Source of the DNA: Paraburkholderia susongensis | GTDB taxonomy: Bacteria > Pseudomonadota > Gammaproteobacteria > Burkholderiales > Burkholderiaceae | DNA length: 64,000 nt | NCBI RefSeq assembly: GCF_900177725.1 | Contig: NZ_FXAT01000007.1 | Span: 248,001-312,000 of the forward strand | Direction: 5' to 3' | The notes under the pieces: generated by a model | What the model saw: only the letters and a program-made list of their open reading frames with translations | Database searches by the model: none | What the model was told of the DNA's origin: nothing | Shown here: positions 8,422-17,890 of the stretch, one piece after another | How positions within the stretch are numbered: position 1 is the stretch's first letter | Layout of the letters: each line of letters begins with the position of its first letter | Program-made: the position numbers and the translations under genes

Positions 8422-9441
8422 TTACTTGGACGCAGTCTTGACCGGCGCCGACACGTACTCGTTGGTGTAGGTCTTGGCGAGGTCGATGTGCTTGCCCTTC
8501 ACCGAGGGGTTGAATGCCGACAGCACCTTCAGCACCGTGTCGGGGCCGTCGGCGGGCATCTTGCCGTCCTTCGTGAACATCGGCAGCGAAGCCTGCAGCG
8601 CGTTCACGTACAGATCCTTGTTGTTTCCGTAGTAGTCCTTGGGCATCTTCGCGGCGATCTCTTCCGCGTTATGCGTCGAGATGAAGTTCAGCGTCCTGGC
8701 AAAGGCGTGCGAGAGCTTGGCGGCGTCGTCCTTGTGCGATTCGGCCCACGCGCGCTGCACGTAGAAGCTCGAAGCGGGGTACGTGCCGCCGAGCGCGGCG
8801 CGCGTGCCTTCGAGCGTGCGCATGTCGACGAGCACCTTCGCGTCGCCGGTCTTGAGCAGTTGCGAAACGGTCGGCTCGGTGGTCATGCCGGCATCGATCC
8901 GGTTCTGCTTGATTGCCGCGATGAAGCTGTTGTCCGCGCCGACCGGCAGCAGCGAGTATTGAGTGGACGGCACGCCCGCGCGCTGTGCGAGGTATTGCGT
9001 GAGAAAGCTCGTCGACGAGCCGAGCCCGGTCACGCCGAGCGTCTTGCCTTTTACGTCGGCCATGCTCTTGAGCGTGTCGGCTGCTTTGGTCGAGACCATC
9101 TCCACTTCGCCGGGCACCTGGCCGAACACGACGAGGGCCTGCACTTCCTTGCCCTTGCTTTGCAGATCGATCGTGTGGTCGTAGAAGCCGACGACGCCTT
9201 GCACGGCGCCCGCCAGCAGTTCGTTCTCCGCATCGACGCCGGCCGGTTGCGAGAGGATCTCGACGTCGAGTCCTTCGTCCTTGAAATAGCCGAGCTGTTC
9301 GGTCAGCTTGGCCGGCAGATAGATGATCTTGGTGGCGCCGCCGACCATGATCGTGATCTTTTCGGCGTGAGCCGCAGCCGAAGCGGCGGCGAGGGCGAAC
9401 GCAACACCTGACACAGCGGCAATCTGGCGCAAGGTACGCAT
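8422..9441 (-). CDS. ABC transporter substrate-binding protein, NMT1/THI5-like (copy 1)
   Basis: 339 residues with a cleavable signal peptide (MRTLRQIAAVSGVAFALAAA to AHAE). The mature protein begins KITIMVGGATKIIYLPAKL and includes LGYFKDEGLDVEI, the N-terminal lobe signature of NitT/TauT/NMT1-type binding proteins. GSSTSFLTQYLAQRAG and AGMTTEPTVSQLL form part of the ligand cleft. It leads the ABC operon and is divergent from a response regulator gene. A close paralogue at 11992-13032 shares long identical blocks, so the two probably bind related ligands. Confidence 0.92.
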   Translation of the reverse strand: MRTLRQIAAVSGVAFALAAASAAAHAEKITIMVGGATKIIYLPAKLTEQLGYFKDEGLDVEILSQPAGVDAENELLAGAVQGVVGFYDHTIDLQSKGKEVQALVVFGQVPGEVEMVSTKAADTLKSMADVKGKTLGVTGLGSSTSFLTQYLAQRAGVPSTQYSLLPVGADNSFIAAIKQNRIDAGMTTEPTVSQLLKTGDAKVLVDMRTLEGTRAALGGTYPASSFYVQRAWAESHKDDAAKLSHAFARTLNFISTHNAEEIAAKMPKDYYGNNKDLYVNALQASLPMFTKDGKMPADGPDTVLKVLSAFNPSVKGKHIDLAKTYTNEYVSAPVKTASK

Positions 9442-9751
9442 GAAGCAGTCTCCTTAGGTTGGGTCGCCGCAGTGTTGCAGGCGGCGCTTTTCTGGGTGAA
9501 TGGCGGCGATTATAGAAACGCGAAACCTTCTGCCAGCTTTCGGCGTGGAAGGCGAAACATGGGTGTTAACCCGGAACCGGGGCTCGATGTCGTCGCGCTG
9601 TCGCTATGAGAACTCCGCGAGAGCGCTGCGAGAACGGCGCAGGATCGGCGCGACCCCGCCGGTGGGGAACGTATGCCGCAAACCACACAGGGTGCGCGCA
9701 AACCCTTTGTTTTACGGCACAATCGACGGCCTGACTTTTGCCGTTGCCGCC
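9442..9751. other. Divergent promoter region between binding protein copy 1 and response regulator copy 1
   Basis: About 310 nt without a supported gene. It must contain the promoters of the ABC operon (- strand) and of the response regulator/kinase pair (+ strand), and so is the expected binding region for that regulator. No clear repeat or riboswitch-like element was identified by eye. Confidence 0.5.
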
Positions 9752-10429
9752 ATGAAGCTGCTGCTCATAGAAGACAATCCCACGCTTGCGCACTGGCTCG
9801 CGAAAATGCTGGAGCAGGAGGCGTTCGCACTCGACGCCGTGCAGGACGGCGACGAGGCCGACCGTCTGCTGCGCACCAATCACTACGACGTGATCCTGCT
9901 CGACCTGAACCTGCCGAAGCTCTCGGGCAAGAACGTGCTGCGCCGGCTGCGTCAGCGCGGCGACGCGACGCCGGTGCTCATCCTGACGGCGAGCGGCTCG
10001 ATCGACGAAAAAGTGGAACTGCTCGGCGCGGGCGCGGATGACTACCTCGTGAAGCCGTTCGAGGTGCGCGAGCTGATTGCGCGCATCAAGGTCGCGATTC
10101 GCCGGCAGTCGCCGTCGAAGGCGGGTGAGGTGGTGTGCGGAGATCTCTCGTTCGACATCGACACGCGCCAGTTCACGTTGAAGGGCGCGCCGCTGAACGT
10201 GACGCCGCGCGAGCGCTCGGTGCTCGAGGCGTTGATCCTGCGCCTCGGCAAGACCGTGACCAAGCCCGCGCTCGTCGACGCGATCTTCACGCTCGCGGAC
10301 GAGCCGAGCGAGGACGCGGTGGAGATCTACATTTCGCGTCTGCGCAAGAAGCTCGACGGCAGCTCGGCGGCGATCGTCACGCTGCGCGGGCTCGGCTATC
10401 TGCTGCGCAAGAAAGAAGACGACCACTAA
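9752..10429 (+). CDS. Response regulator, OmpR/TctD-like (copy 1)
   Basis: 225 residues. The receiver domain starts MKLLLIEDNP (acidic pocket E7/D8) with the phospho-acceptor D51 in VILLDLNLP and K in LVKPFEVREL. The C-terminal winged-helix domain ends with VEIYISRLRKKLD and LRGLGYLLRKK, typical of OmpR-type regulators. A longer upstream frame exists, but the receiver begins at this ATG. Its stop is 2 nt before the sensor kinase gene, so the pair is co-translated. It probably controls the adjacent ABC operon and/or binding protein copy 2. The closest paralogue is at 14542-15237. Confidence 0.92.
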   Translation: MKLLLIEDNPTLAHWLAKMLEQEAFALDAVQDGDEADRLLRTNHYDVILLDLNLPKLSGKNVLRRLRQRGDATPVLILTASGSIDEKVELLGAGADDYLVKPFEVRELIARIKVAIRRQSPSKAGEVVCGDLSFDIDTRQFTLKGAPLNVTPRERSVLEALILRLGKTVTKPALVDAIFTLADEPSEDAVEIYISRLRKKLDGSSAAIVTLRGLGYLLRKKEDDH

Positions 10430-10431
10430 CG

Positions 10432-11811
10432 ATGGCCAATAGCCTGCGCATACGCCTGCTGTGGTGGCTGCTCGTGCCGCTCGCCCTCTATGTGTTCGTG
10501 ACCGGCAAGACCGAATACGACAACGCGCGGCGCACCGCGAATCTCGTGCAGGACAATCAGCTCATTGCGTCGGCGCGCATGATCGCCGGCGAAGTGGAAT
10601 GGCGCGACGGCTTTCTGCGCGTGGACGTGCCGCCCGCCGCGCTCGAAATTTTCGTATCGCCGTATCGCGACCAGGTGTTCTACAGCGTGCGTGTCGACGA
10701 CGGGCAACTGCTCGCGGGCACGCCTGATTTCCCGGCGCGCGCATTGCCGGCTCCCGACGTGCCGGACCAGTACTACACCGGATTGCACGGCCAGACGGTG
10801 CGCGCGGTCGACATCGTGCGGCTCATGTACGACAACGGCGTCACGCGCCGCGTGCGCGTGACGGTCGGCAAGACCGTGCGCTCGCGCGATGCGATGACGC
10901 AACAGCTTTGGCGGCCGCAACTCGTGCGGCAACTCGAAATGATCGCGCTCGCGGTCGCGCTGGTGTGCATCGGGCTCACGTTCGAATTGCGGCCGTTGAT
11001 GAAGGTGAAGGACGAGGTGGCCGACCGCGATCCGATGCAGCTCGAGCCGATTCGCGTGGAGCGTCTGCACACGGAGTTGCGGCCCATCGTCGATGCGATC
11101 AACCAGTGCATCGCGCGGCTTGGCGTGCAGGTGGCCGCGCAACGCCGCTTTATCGCCGATGCCGCGCATCAGTTGCGCACGCCGCTCACCTTGCTCGGCA
11201 CGCAGTTGCAGTTCGCGCGCCAGCAGGAGGGCCTGAATCCCGCGCTCGACGAAGCGCTGGCCGCGATGCATCGAAGCAACCGGTCGATGGTCGGGCTCAC
11301 CAACAAGCTATTGCTGCTCGCGCAGGCCGAAGCCGCCGACAACACGCAACTGGCGATGGAAAACGTCGATCTCGTGCCGCTCGCCATGGAGGTCGTCGAA
11401 GATCTCGCGTTGCTCGCGCAGGCGCGTGAAATCGACCTTGGCGCCGAATTGCACGGCGTGGCATTGGTATCAGGGCATCGCGGACTGCTGCAGGCGCTGA
11501 TCGCGAATCTCGCGGAGAACGCGATCCGCTATACCGGCAGCGGCGGTCATGTCACGGTCGCCGTCAATGCCGACGCCGATACGGTCACGGTGAGTGTGCT
11601 CGACAATGGTCCCGGCATCCCGGCCGAGTCGCGCAGCCGCGTGTTCGAGCCGTTTTTCCGGGCCTCGAGCGACACGGATGGCACGGGGCTCGGACTCGCG
11701 ATCGTGCGGGAAATCGCGGACGCCCATCACGGTGAAATCACGCTGAAGGCGGGCGAAGGCGGCAAAGGCGTGCATATCGCCGTAACGTTTTCGCGTGCCA
11801 CGGAGAAATGA
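10432..11811 (+). CDS. Sensor histidine kinase, TctE/QseC-like (copy 1)
   Basis: 459 residues. A first TM helix lies at ~8-24, then a periplasmic sensor domain of about 140 residues (2CSK_N-like) and a second TM at ~167-185. The dimerisation/phospho-acceptor motif DAAHQLRTPL has H246. The ATPase domain shows the N box (NLAENAIRYT), G1 (VLDNGPGIP) and G2 (DGTGLGLAIVREI). A HAMP-like linker contains MKVKDEVADRD. Kinases of this family sense small organic acids, alone or with a periplasmic binding protein. The start follows directly after the regulator stop. The sensor domain is similar to that of the kinase at 13125-14507. Confidence 0.92.
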   Translation: MANSLRIRLLWWLLVPLALYVFVTGKTEYDNARRTANLVQDNQLIASARMIAGEVEWRDGFLRVDVPPAALEIFVSPYRDQVFYSVRVDDGQLLAGTPDFPARALPAPDVPDQYYTGLHGQTVRAVDIVRLMYDNGVTRRVRVTVGKTVRSRDAMTQQLWRPQLVRQLEMIALAVALVCIGLTFELRPLMKVKDEVADRDPMQLEPIRVERLHTELRPIVDAINQCIARLGVQVAAQRRFIADAAHQLRTPLTLLGTQLQFARQQEGLNPALDEALAAMHRSNRSMVGLTNKLLLLAQAEAADNTQLAMENVDLVPLAMEVVEDLALLAQAREIDLGAELHGVALVSGHRGLLQALIANLAENAIRYTGSGGHVTVAVNADADTVTVSVLDNGPGIPAESRSRVFEPFFRASSDTDGTGLGLAIVREIADAHHGEITLKAGEGGKGVHIAVTFSRATEK

Positions 11812-11991
11812 CCTGACATGGTCTGGAACGGCTCGCGAGGCCATGACCTGGAATCGCGGCTTCGAACGACTCGGGACAAACCCGGAGTCAACCCGAAATA
11901 CGCATTCGTGAAAGCATCGGGAAGGGTTTGCACCTTCAGAATCACGGGCAGGCGCACAGCGCCGATGCGGCCTATAACGGAGACACCCTCA

Positions 11992-13032
11992 ATGAAGCTT
12001 CCCCTGACGCGTTCGTCGCGCGCGCTCTACGTCACGCTCGTGGCGTCGCTCGCGTTCTGCGCGGCCGCGAAGCTCGCGACGCCCGCGCGCGCCGCCGCGC
12101 CGGAGAAGTTCGTCATCATGGTGGGCGGCATCAACAAGCTCATTTATCTGCCCGCGCGTCTCGCGGAACAACTCGGCTATTTCGAGGCAGAAGGGCTCGA
12201 CGTCGAACTGCTGTCGGAGCCGACCGGAATCGACGGCGAAAACGAAATGCTCGCGGGTGCGGTGCAAGGCGTCGTCGGCTTCTACGATCACACGATCGAT
12301 CTGCAGGCGCGCGGCAAGGAAGTCAAGACGATCGTCGTGCTCGGCCAGGTGCCCGGCGAGGTGCAGATGGTTGCGGCGAAATCGGCCGATTCGATCAGAA
12401 GCATGGCCGACGTGCGCGGCAAGACGCTCGGCGTGACCGGGCTCGGTTCGTCGACGAGCTTTCTCACACAATACCTCGCGCAGCGCGCGGGCGTGCCGGC
12501 TTCGCAATACACGCTGCTGCCGGTCGGCGCGGGCAACAGCTTCATCACGGCGATCCGGCAAGGACGCATTCACGCGGGCATGACCACGGAGCCGACCGTC
12601 ACGCAATTGCTGAAATCGGGCGATGCCACGGTGCTCGTGGACATGCGCAATGTCGACGGCACGCGAGCGGCGCTCGGCGGTACGTACCCCGCGTCGAGCC
12701 TGTACGTGCAAAGCACGTGGCTCGATGCGCATCCGCAGGAAGCGGCGAAACTCGCGCGCGCATTCGTGAAAACGTTGCGCTACATGCATACGCATAGCGC
12801 GGAAGAAATTGCCGCGCAGATGCCGAAAGAAGATATCGGCATCGACAGGGCGCTTTATGTGAGCGCCCTGCGGGCTTCGCTGCCGATGTACACGGTAGAC
12901 GGCAGGATGCCCGCCGACGGTCCGCAGACAGTGCTCAAGGTACTGTCCGCTTTCAATCCGGCGGTGAAGGGGCGGCATATCGATCTGTCGCGAACGTTCA
13001 CCAATCGGTTTGTCGACGACGTGAAGCCTTGA
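11992..13032 (+). CDS. Substrate-binding protein, NMT1/THI5-like (copy 2, without its own permease)
   Basis: 346 residues from the ATG at 11992 (ggag site upstream), with a signal peptide ending around ARAAAPE. It is strikingly similar to the protein at 8422-9441: MVGGINKLIYLPARLAEQLG, GLGSSTSFLTQYLAQRAGVP and AGMTTEPTVTQLL. No ABC ATPase or permease follows. It either shares the transporter at 6708-8382 or works as the ligand-presenting partner of the flanking kinases, as seen for some TctE-like systems. It lies between two kinase genes on the same strand. Confidence 0.9.
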   Translation: MKLPLTRSSRALYVTLVASLAFCAAAKLATPARAAAPEKFVIMVGGINKLIYLPARLAEQLGYFEAEGLDVELLSEPTGIDGENEMLAGAVQGVVGFYDHTIDLQARGKEVKTIVVLGQVPGEVQMVAAKSADSIRSMADVRGKTLGVTGLGSSTSFLTQYLAQRAGVPASQYTLLPVGAGNSFITAIRQGRIHAGMTTEPTVTQLLKSGDATVLVDMRNVDGTRAALGGTYPASSLYVQSTWLDAHPQEAAKLARAFVKTLRYMHTHSAEEIAAQMPKEDIGIDRALYVSALRASLPMYTVDGRMPADGPQTVLKVLSAFNPAVKGRHIDLSRTFTNRFVDDVKP

Positions 13033-13124
13033 GAGCGGGCTGCACGCGTTTCCTGTTGAGTCTGCGTTCGCGGCCCGCGATTGGGGCGCGTATATCGCTT
13101 CGAGCAAAAAAGGATTGACGTATC

Positions 13125-14507
13125 GTGTTTTCAGGCAGTTTGCGCGGACGTTTGCTGTGGTGGCTGCTGTTGCCGCTCGCCGCATTCGTGTCTATTTCCG
13201 CCGTGATTTCGTATCGCTTCGCGCAGACCACGGCGGATGTGATGCAGGACAATGCGCTGCTTTCGTCGATGCGGATCATCGGCGAGGATATCGATTGGGA
13301 CAACGGCTCGGTGTCGATCCAGATTCCGCCGGCCGCGCTCGAACTGTTCGAATCGCCGGAACAGGACAGTGTTTTCTATCGTGTCGAGGCAAGCGGTCAT
13401 CGTCTGCTTGCGGGCAGTCCCGACTTGACGCTGCCCACGCATGTGAGCGACCGCCCCACGCTTTATTCCACCCGTCTCGGCGATGGCCGGGAGGCGCGCG
13501 CGGTGGCCTACGTGCGGCAACTCTACGATTCGGGGCGCACCGAGGAAGTGATCGTGGCGGTCGCGAAGACGGAAGGCTCGCGGGACGCGATGGTGTGGCG
13601 CCTGTTGCGCCCGCAGTTATCCAGCGAAGTACTGACGTTGGTACTCGCGATGGTGTTCGTCTACCTCGGCCTGACCTTCGAATTGCTGCCGCTCATGAAG
13701 GTGAAGGACGACGTCGCCGATCGCAATGCGTCGCAACTCGAACCGATTCGCGTGGCGCGCCTGCACGTCGAACTGCGGCCGATCGTCGAGGCGATCAACC
13801 AGTGCATCGCGCGGATGGGCCAGCAGGCCGCGACGCAGCGGCAATTCATCTCCGATGCGGCGCATCAGTTGCGCACGCCGCTCGCGTTGCTGGCCGCGCA
13901 GATCCAGTTCGCGCGGCAGCGCGACAACCGCGATGCCTCGCTCGCCGAAGCGCTCGCGGGGATGCACAAGAGCAGCCGCAAGCTGACCACGCTGACCAAC
14001 AAGCTATTGCTGCTCGCGCAAGCCGAATCGGCCGCGCCGTCGAATGCGCGGGAACGGATCGACCTGAGCGCACTGATTGCGGGCGTGCTCGAGGAGTTGA
14101 TCGCATTTGCGCAGTCGCGTGAAATCGACCTGGGCGCGGAACTGGAAGACGGCTTATACGTGACCGGCGACGAAGCATTGACCGCTGCGCTCGTGACCAA
14201 TCTCGTCGACAACGCGCTGCGCTATACGCAAGCGGGCGGCCACGTCACCGTGCACACGCAGCGGCGCGGCGACATGGCGATCGTCCGCGTGATCGACAAC
14301 GGGCCCGGCATCAGGGCCGAAGCGCGCGAACGCGTGTTCGAGCGCTTCTATCGCGCCTCGGGTCATGTGGAAGGAACCGGCCTCGGTTTGCCGATCGTGC
14401 GCGAGATCGCACACCGCCAGGGCGGCACCGTCCGGCTCGAATCGAATGACGGCGGCGCGGGACTCGTCGCGACGGTCGAGATGCGTTTATGGATGGCTGC
14501 AAACTGA
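13125..14507 (+). CDS. Sensor histidine kinase, TctE/QseC-like (copy 2)
   Basis: 460 residues, GTG start with a weak agga site 10 nt upstream; the next region (LRGRLLWWLLLPLAAF) is the first TM, so the start is about right. The layout is as in copy 1: periplasmic sensor, second TM at ~168-185, linker MKVKDDVADRN, phospho-acceptor H247 in DAAHQLRTPL, N box NLVDNALRYT, G1 VIDNGPGIR and G2 EGTGLGLPIVREI. Here the kinase precedes its regulator (34 nt gap), the reverse of copy 1. Divergence is greatest in the sensor half, which allows a different ligand. Confidence 0.92.
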   Translation: MFSGSLRGRLLWWLLLPLAAFVSISAVISYRFAQTTADVMQDNALLSSMRIIGEDIDWDNGSVSIQIPPAALELFESPEQDSVFYRVEASGHRLLAGSPDLTLPTHVSDRPTLYSTRLGDGREARAVAYVRQLYDSGRTEEVIVAVAKTEGSRDAMVWRLLRPQLSSEVLTLVLAMVFVYLGLTFELLPLMKVKDDVADRNASQLEPIRVARLHVELRPIVEAINQCIARMGQQAATQRQFISDAAHQLRTPLALLAAQIQFARQRDNRDASLAEALAGMHKSSRKLTTLTNKLLLLAQAESAAPSNARERIDLSALIAGVLEELIAFAQSREIDLGAELEDGLYVTGDEALTAALVTNLVDNALRYTQAGGHVTVHTQRRGDMAIVRVIDNGPGIRAEARERVFERFYRASGHVEGTGLGLPIVREIAHRQGGTVRLESNDGGAGLVATVEMRLWMAAN

Positions 14508-14541
14508 GACGTCACGCGATCCGCAAAAGGAAGGGGGAACG

Positions 14542-15237
14542 ATGAAACTGCTGCTCGTGGAAGACGACGCGGACCTCGCGCGCTGGGTGATGAACCTGAT
14601 GCAGGTCGAGCAATTCGCGATTGACTGGGCGCAGAACGGCGAATGCGCCGAGGCGCTGCTCGGCCTGCAATGCTATGACGCGGTGCTGCTCGATCTGCGC
14701 CTGCCGGGCATCAGCGGCAAGGACGTGCTTGCGCGTTTGCGCCGCAAGCGCGATAACGTGCCGGTGCTGATGCTGACCGCGAACGGTTCGACCGACGACA
14801 AGGTGGCCTGCTTTTCCGCCGGCGCCGACGATTATGTCGTCAAGCCCTTCGACGCACGCGAACTCGTGGCGCGTATCAAGGCGCTGATTCGACGTCAGGC
14901 GGCGGGCGACAAAGGCCAGTCGATCGAGTGCGGCGATCTGCGCTATCTGTTCGATTCGCGCGAATTCGTGCTGCAAAACGAGCGTCTGCCACTGCGCCGC
15001 CGCGAACACGCGATTCTCGAAACGCTAATGCTGAAGCAGGGCAGGACGGTTTCCAAAGCGACGCTGATGGACAAGATCTTCACGCTCGACGAAGAGCCGA
15101 GCGCCGACGCAATCGATATCTATATTCACCGTCTGCGCAAGCATCTCGCGGCGTCGAGCGCGAAGATCATGACCTTGCGCGGGCTCGGCTACATTCTGCG
15201 CGAAGAAGAACCGCAGGAGGCATTTGCCACGGCATGA
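14542..15237 (+). CDS. Response regulator, OmpR/TctD-like (copy 2)
   Basis: 231 residues. The start has a strong aaggggg site. The receiver has the acidic pocket in LLLVEDDA, D51 in VLLDLRLPG and K in VVKPFDAREL; the winged helix ends IYIHRLRKHLAAS and LRGLGYILREEE. It shares most diagnostic blocks with the regulator at 9752-10429, but its DNA-binding helix differs in places (REHAILETLMLKQGRTVSK against RERSVLEALILRLGKTVTK), so it may bind a related operator. It is followed by a porin gene 200 nt downstream that could be a target. Confidence 0.92.
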   Translation: MKLLLVEDDADLARWVMNLMQVEQFAIDWAQNGECAEALLGLQCYDAVLLDLRLPGISGKDVLARLRRKRDNVPVLMLTANGSTDDKVACFSAGADDYVVKPFDARELVARIKALIRRQAAGDKGQSIECGDLRYLFDSREFVLQNERLPLRRREHAILETLMLKQGRTVSKATLMDKIFTLDEEPSADAIDIYIHRLRKHLAASSAKIMTLRGLGYILREEEPQEAFATA

Positions 15238-15252
15238 CGTGACATGACGTGA
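15233..15252. repeat. 10-bp tandem duplication at the regulator stop codon
   Basis: Two perfect copies of catgacgtga; the first contains the TGA stop of the response regulator gene. Confidence 0.8.
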
Positions 15253-15437
15253 CGCAGCGCAGTAAAAACGCATCTCATCTGCTCGCCTGTTTTTTTCAAT
15301 AAAGTCCCGCTTTAGTGTTTTCACCGAGTTCCGCGGCTCTTTCGCGAAAGAGGCGTGAAGGGTTGCTCTGACTATTCTTGGCTTCGCTATGCAAGCGTAC
15401 GTCGGATCAATTCAACACAGCGGGATCGGAGGAGAAG

Positions 15438-16565
15438 ATGGGAAAAAATACCAGGTTGTTGCTGGTGGCGGGCGGCAGTGCGTTGGCGATGAGCGGCGCT
15501 CACGCGCAGTCGAGCGTGCAGCTGTACGGCTTGATGGATCTGAGCGCGGTGTCGTACCAGACCAATGCGAATGCCAGTGGCAACCACGTGATTTCGATGG
15601 GCATCAATGGTGAGCCGTGGTTCAGCGGCAGCCGCTTCGGCATGAAAGGCGCGGAAGATCTTGGCGGCGGATTGAAGGCGATCTTCCGGCTCGAAGCGGA
15701 ATACCGCGTGAGCGACGGCGGCATGGAAGACCCGGGGCAGATTTTCGACCGCGATGCGTGGGTGGGTTTCGACAGCGACACGTTCGGTAAGGTCACCGCC
15801 GGTTTCCAGAATACCGTGGCGCGTGATGCCGCCGCGATTTATGGCGATCCGTACGGCAGCGCCGCACTGACCACCGAAGAGGGCGGCTGGACCAACCAGA
15901 ACAACTTCAAGCAGCTGATTTTCTACGCAGGCAGCGCGACCGGCACGCGTTATGAAAACAGCGTGGTGTGGAAGAAGCTTTTCAACAATGGTTTATACGC
16001 CGCGGCAGGTTACGCGTTCGGCAATCACACGAGCTTCGGTACCGACGCGACCTATACCGGCGCGCTCGGCTATAACGGCGGACCGTTCAACGTGTCTGCA
16101 TTCTTCAACCACGTGAACAATAACGGCTTCACGAACAAATCGTATTCGATCGGCGGCAACTACACGTACAGCATCGTTCGCCTGAACGCCGGCTATTTCC
16201 ACTACTCGGGCGACCAGGGGGCGCTGGGTCAACGTCACGACAATGCGTGGACCGTGTCGCTCAAACTCTCGCCGAAAGGCCCGTTCGACTATGCAATCGG
16301 CTACCAGCAGATGCATGCGTCGAATGCGGCGTTCGACGACACCGGCGGCACCGCCAACGCCAATCTGGCATTCAATCCTGACACCGGCACGGCAAGTGGT
16401 TATAAGGAAACCCTGTACGCGTCGATGTTCTATCACCTCTCGAAGCGCACCGAGCTATATGTGGCGGGCGACTATATGAAGTTGCATGACGGCTACGTAG
16501 TCGCGACGACGTATGGCGCGAAGAACCAGTTGGAATTGACGACGGGCATTCGCACGCGGTTCTGA
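15438..16565 (+). CDS. Trimeric porin (Gram-negative porin family)
   Basis: 375 residues, ATG after a ggagga site. The signal peptide ends SGAHAQ, and the mature start SSVQLYGLMDLS is the Burkholderia porin hallmark. SGSRFGMKGAEDLGGGLKAIF and YHLSKRTELYVAGDYMK near the end are further family blocks, and the protein ends in Phe (GIRTRF), the usual outer-membrane-insertion signal. It forms a 16-strand diffusion channel. Loop sequences rich in Asn and Gly determine selectivity, which cannot be read here. It lies between the second two-component pair and the LacI cluster. Confidence 0.94.
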   Translation: MGKNTRLLLVAGGSALAMSGAHAQSSVQLYGLMDLSAVSYQTNANASGNHVISMGINGEPWFSGSRFGMKGAEDLGGGLKAIFRLEAEYRVSDGGMEDPGQIFDRDAWVGFDSDTFGKVTAGFQNTVARDAAAIYGDPYGSAALTTEEGGWTNQNNFKQLIFYAGSATGTRYENSVVWKKLFNNGLYAAAGYAFGNHTSFGTDATYTGALGYNGGPFNVSAFFNHVNNNGFTNKSYSIGGNYTYSIVRLNAGYFHYSGDQGALGQRHDNAWTVSLKLSPKGPFDYAIGYQQMHASNAAFDDTGGTANANLAFNPDTGTASGYKETLYASMFYHLSKRTELYVAGDYMKLHDGYVVATTYGAKNQLELTTGIRTRF

Positions 16566-16617
16566 GTTTCGCAACAGGTTGCGGGAGTTGCGGGCGCTGA
16601 AGGCTTCGGAAGCCGAC

Positions 16618-16649
16618 AATCGTCCGCGGTCGACCGGCCGCGGACGATT
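16618..16649. terminator. Convergent stem-loop between porin and LacI genes
   Basis: Perfect 12-bp arms aatcgtccgcgg / ccgcggacgatt with an 8-nt loop, between the converging genes at 15438-16565 and 16704-17750. The flanking aat/att tract gives short A/T runs on either strand. Confidence 0.75.
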
Positions 16650-16703
16650 TGGATCGAGCCGGATCATTCAGTACTGGACACCTGAGGCGCGCCTTTGCGT
16701 GCT

Positions 16704-17750
16704 TCAGGATTCCTGACGGACGTCCTTCGCGGCGGTGGAACCCGCCGCCACCGGCGCACCGCGCTTGATCGTCGATTCGCGCACGACCAGGTGCGGATCG
16801 AGCATCGCATAGCCGGTGTTTTCGTCGGCCTCGCCTCGCAGTTCGCCGAGCAGCTTCGTCATCGCGAGCTCGCCCATCTTCTCGCTCTGGAAATCCACCG
16901 AGGTGAGCGCCGGCGACGCGTACTCGCCATACGGCACATTGTCGAACCCCGCGACCGACACGTCTTGCGGCAACTGGAAGCCCAGTTCACGCGCTTCCTT
17001 GATGAATCCTAGCGCGATCAGGTCGTTGTAGCAGATCACGGCATCCGGGCGTTTCGGACCGAGCATGAGGCCCGAGCACGCACGCTCGCCCGCTGGGGCC
17101 GACGGACTCTGCGCGTCGTGGATATCGAGCGGCAGGCCGTATTCGTCGAGACAGGTGCGGATGCCGCGAATCCGCTCGTCGTTCCAGCGCGAGCGGCCAA
17201 AGCCGAGATAGGCGATATGCCGGTGGCCGAGCTTGACCAGGTGGTTCGCGAGTATGTAGCCCGCGAGATTGCCGTCGGTGCCGACGCTCGAGATCGGAAA
17301 GCGCAGGCTGCGGCCGAACAGCACGACGGGCTTGCCGAGATCGAGCAGCCATTGCACGGAATCGTCGGGCATGCGCGAGCTGACGATCATGCCGTCGACG
17401 CGTTGCGCGAGCGATTCGATCAGCGTTTTTTCACGCTCCTGGCTTTCTTCGGTATCGACGAGCAGCAGCGTGTAATCGTGTTGCAGGGCCACGCGGTTGG
17501 CGCCCTTCACGATGTTCGTGAAATGCGGATTGCGGATGTCGAGAATCGCGAGGCCGATGGTGCGGGTCTTGCCGGTAATCATCGAGCGGGCGAGCGGGTT
17601 CGACCGATAGCCGAGCTGTTCGATCGCCTCCTTGAGCCGCGCTTCGACGACCGGAGTAAAACGCTGTGTGCCATTCATGTACTTCGACACGGTCGCGACC
17701 GACACGCCTGCTGCTGCCGCGACGTCGCGAATGGTGGCACCCTTCTTCAT
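16704..17750 (-). CDS. LacI-family transcriptional repressor
   Basis: 348 residues. The N-terminal HTH (TIRDVAAAAGVSVATVSKYM, residues ~6-25) and hinge (RSNPLARSMITGKTRTIGL) are followed by the type 1 periplasmic-binding-like effector domain (ILDIRNPHFTNIVKGAN). LacI regulators of this sort respond to a sugar or sugar-acid. A 12/14 match to the palindrome in the dehydratase/SDR promoter lies just upstream of its start, which suggests autorepression. The neighbours (dehydratase, SDR, lyase, MFS carrier) suggest a uronate- or aldonate-type inducer. Confidence 0.93.
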   Translation of the reverse strand: MKKGATIRDVAAAAGVSVATVSKYMNGTQRFTPVVEARLKEAIEQLGYRSNPLARSMITGKTRTIGLAILDIRNPHFTNIVKGANRVALQHDYTLLLVDTEESQEREKTLIESLAQRVDGMIVSSRMPDDSVQWLLDLGKPVVLFGRSLRFPISSVGTDGNLAGYILANHLVKLGHRHIAYLGFGRSRWNDERIRGIRTCLDEYGLPLDIHDAQSPSAPAGERACSGLMLGPKRPDAVICYNDLIALGFIKEARELGFQLPQDVSVAGFDNVPYGEYASPALTSVDFQSEKMGELAMTKLLGELRGEADENTGYAMLDPHLVVRESTIKRGAPVAAGSTAAKDVRQES

Positions 17751-17756
17751 CGGATG

Positions 17757-17770
17757 GGGTAACGTTTTCC
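17757..17770. promoter_or_regulatory. Putative LacI operator (imperfect)
   Basis: GGGTAACGTTTTCC matches 12 of 14 positions of the perfect palindrome at 20358-20371. It is centred on CG 13-14 nt before the LacI start codon. This is consistent with autorepression by a protein made from the gene it precedes. Confidence 0.65.
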
Positions 17771-17890
17771 AGTAATGTCCTGATCATAGCGGCAATCCCC
17801 GGCAGCGTAAAGGCGAGCGCCGCGCGCGAAAACGCTGCTGCGGAGCCGCCGCGGCATTTGCTGTCGTGGTCGCTACGCTTGCCATTGCGA

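Noticed and set aside
11989..13185. Long reverse-strand frame of about 400 codons
   Set aside because: It is the antisense of the binding-protein gene, rich in Arg and His as expected from GC-rich codon shadows, with no domain of its own.
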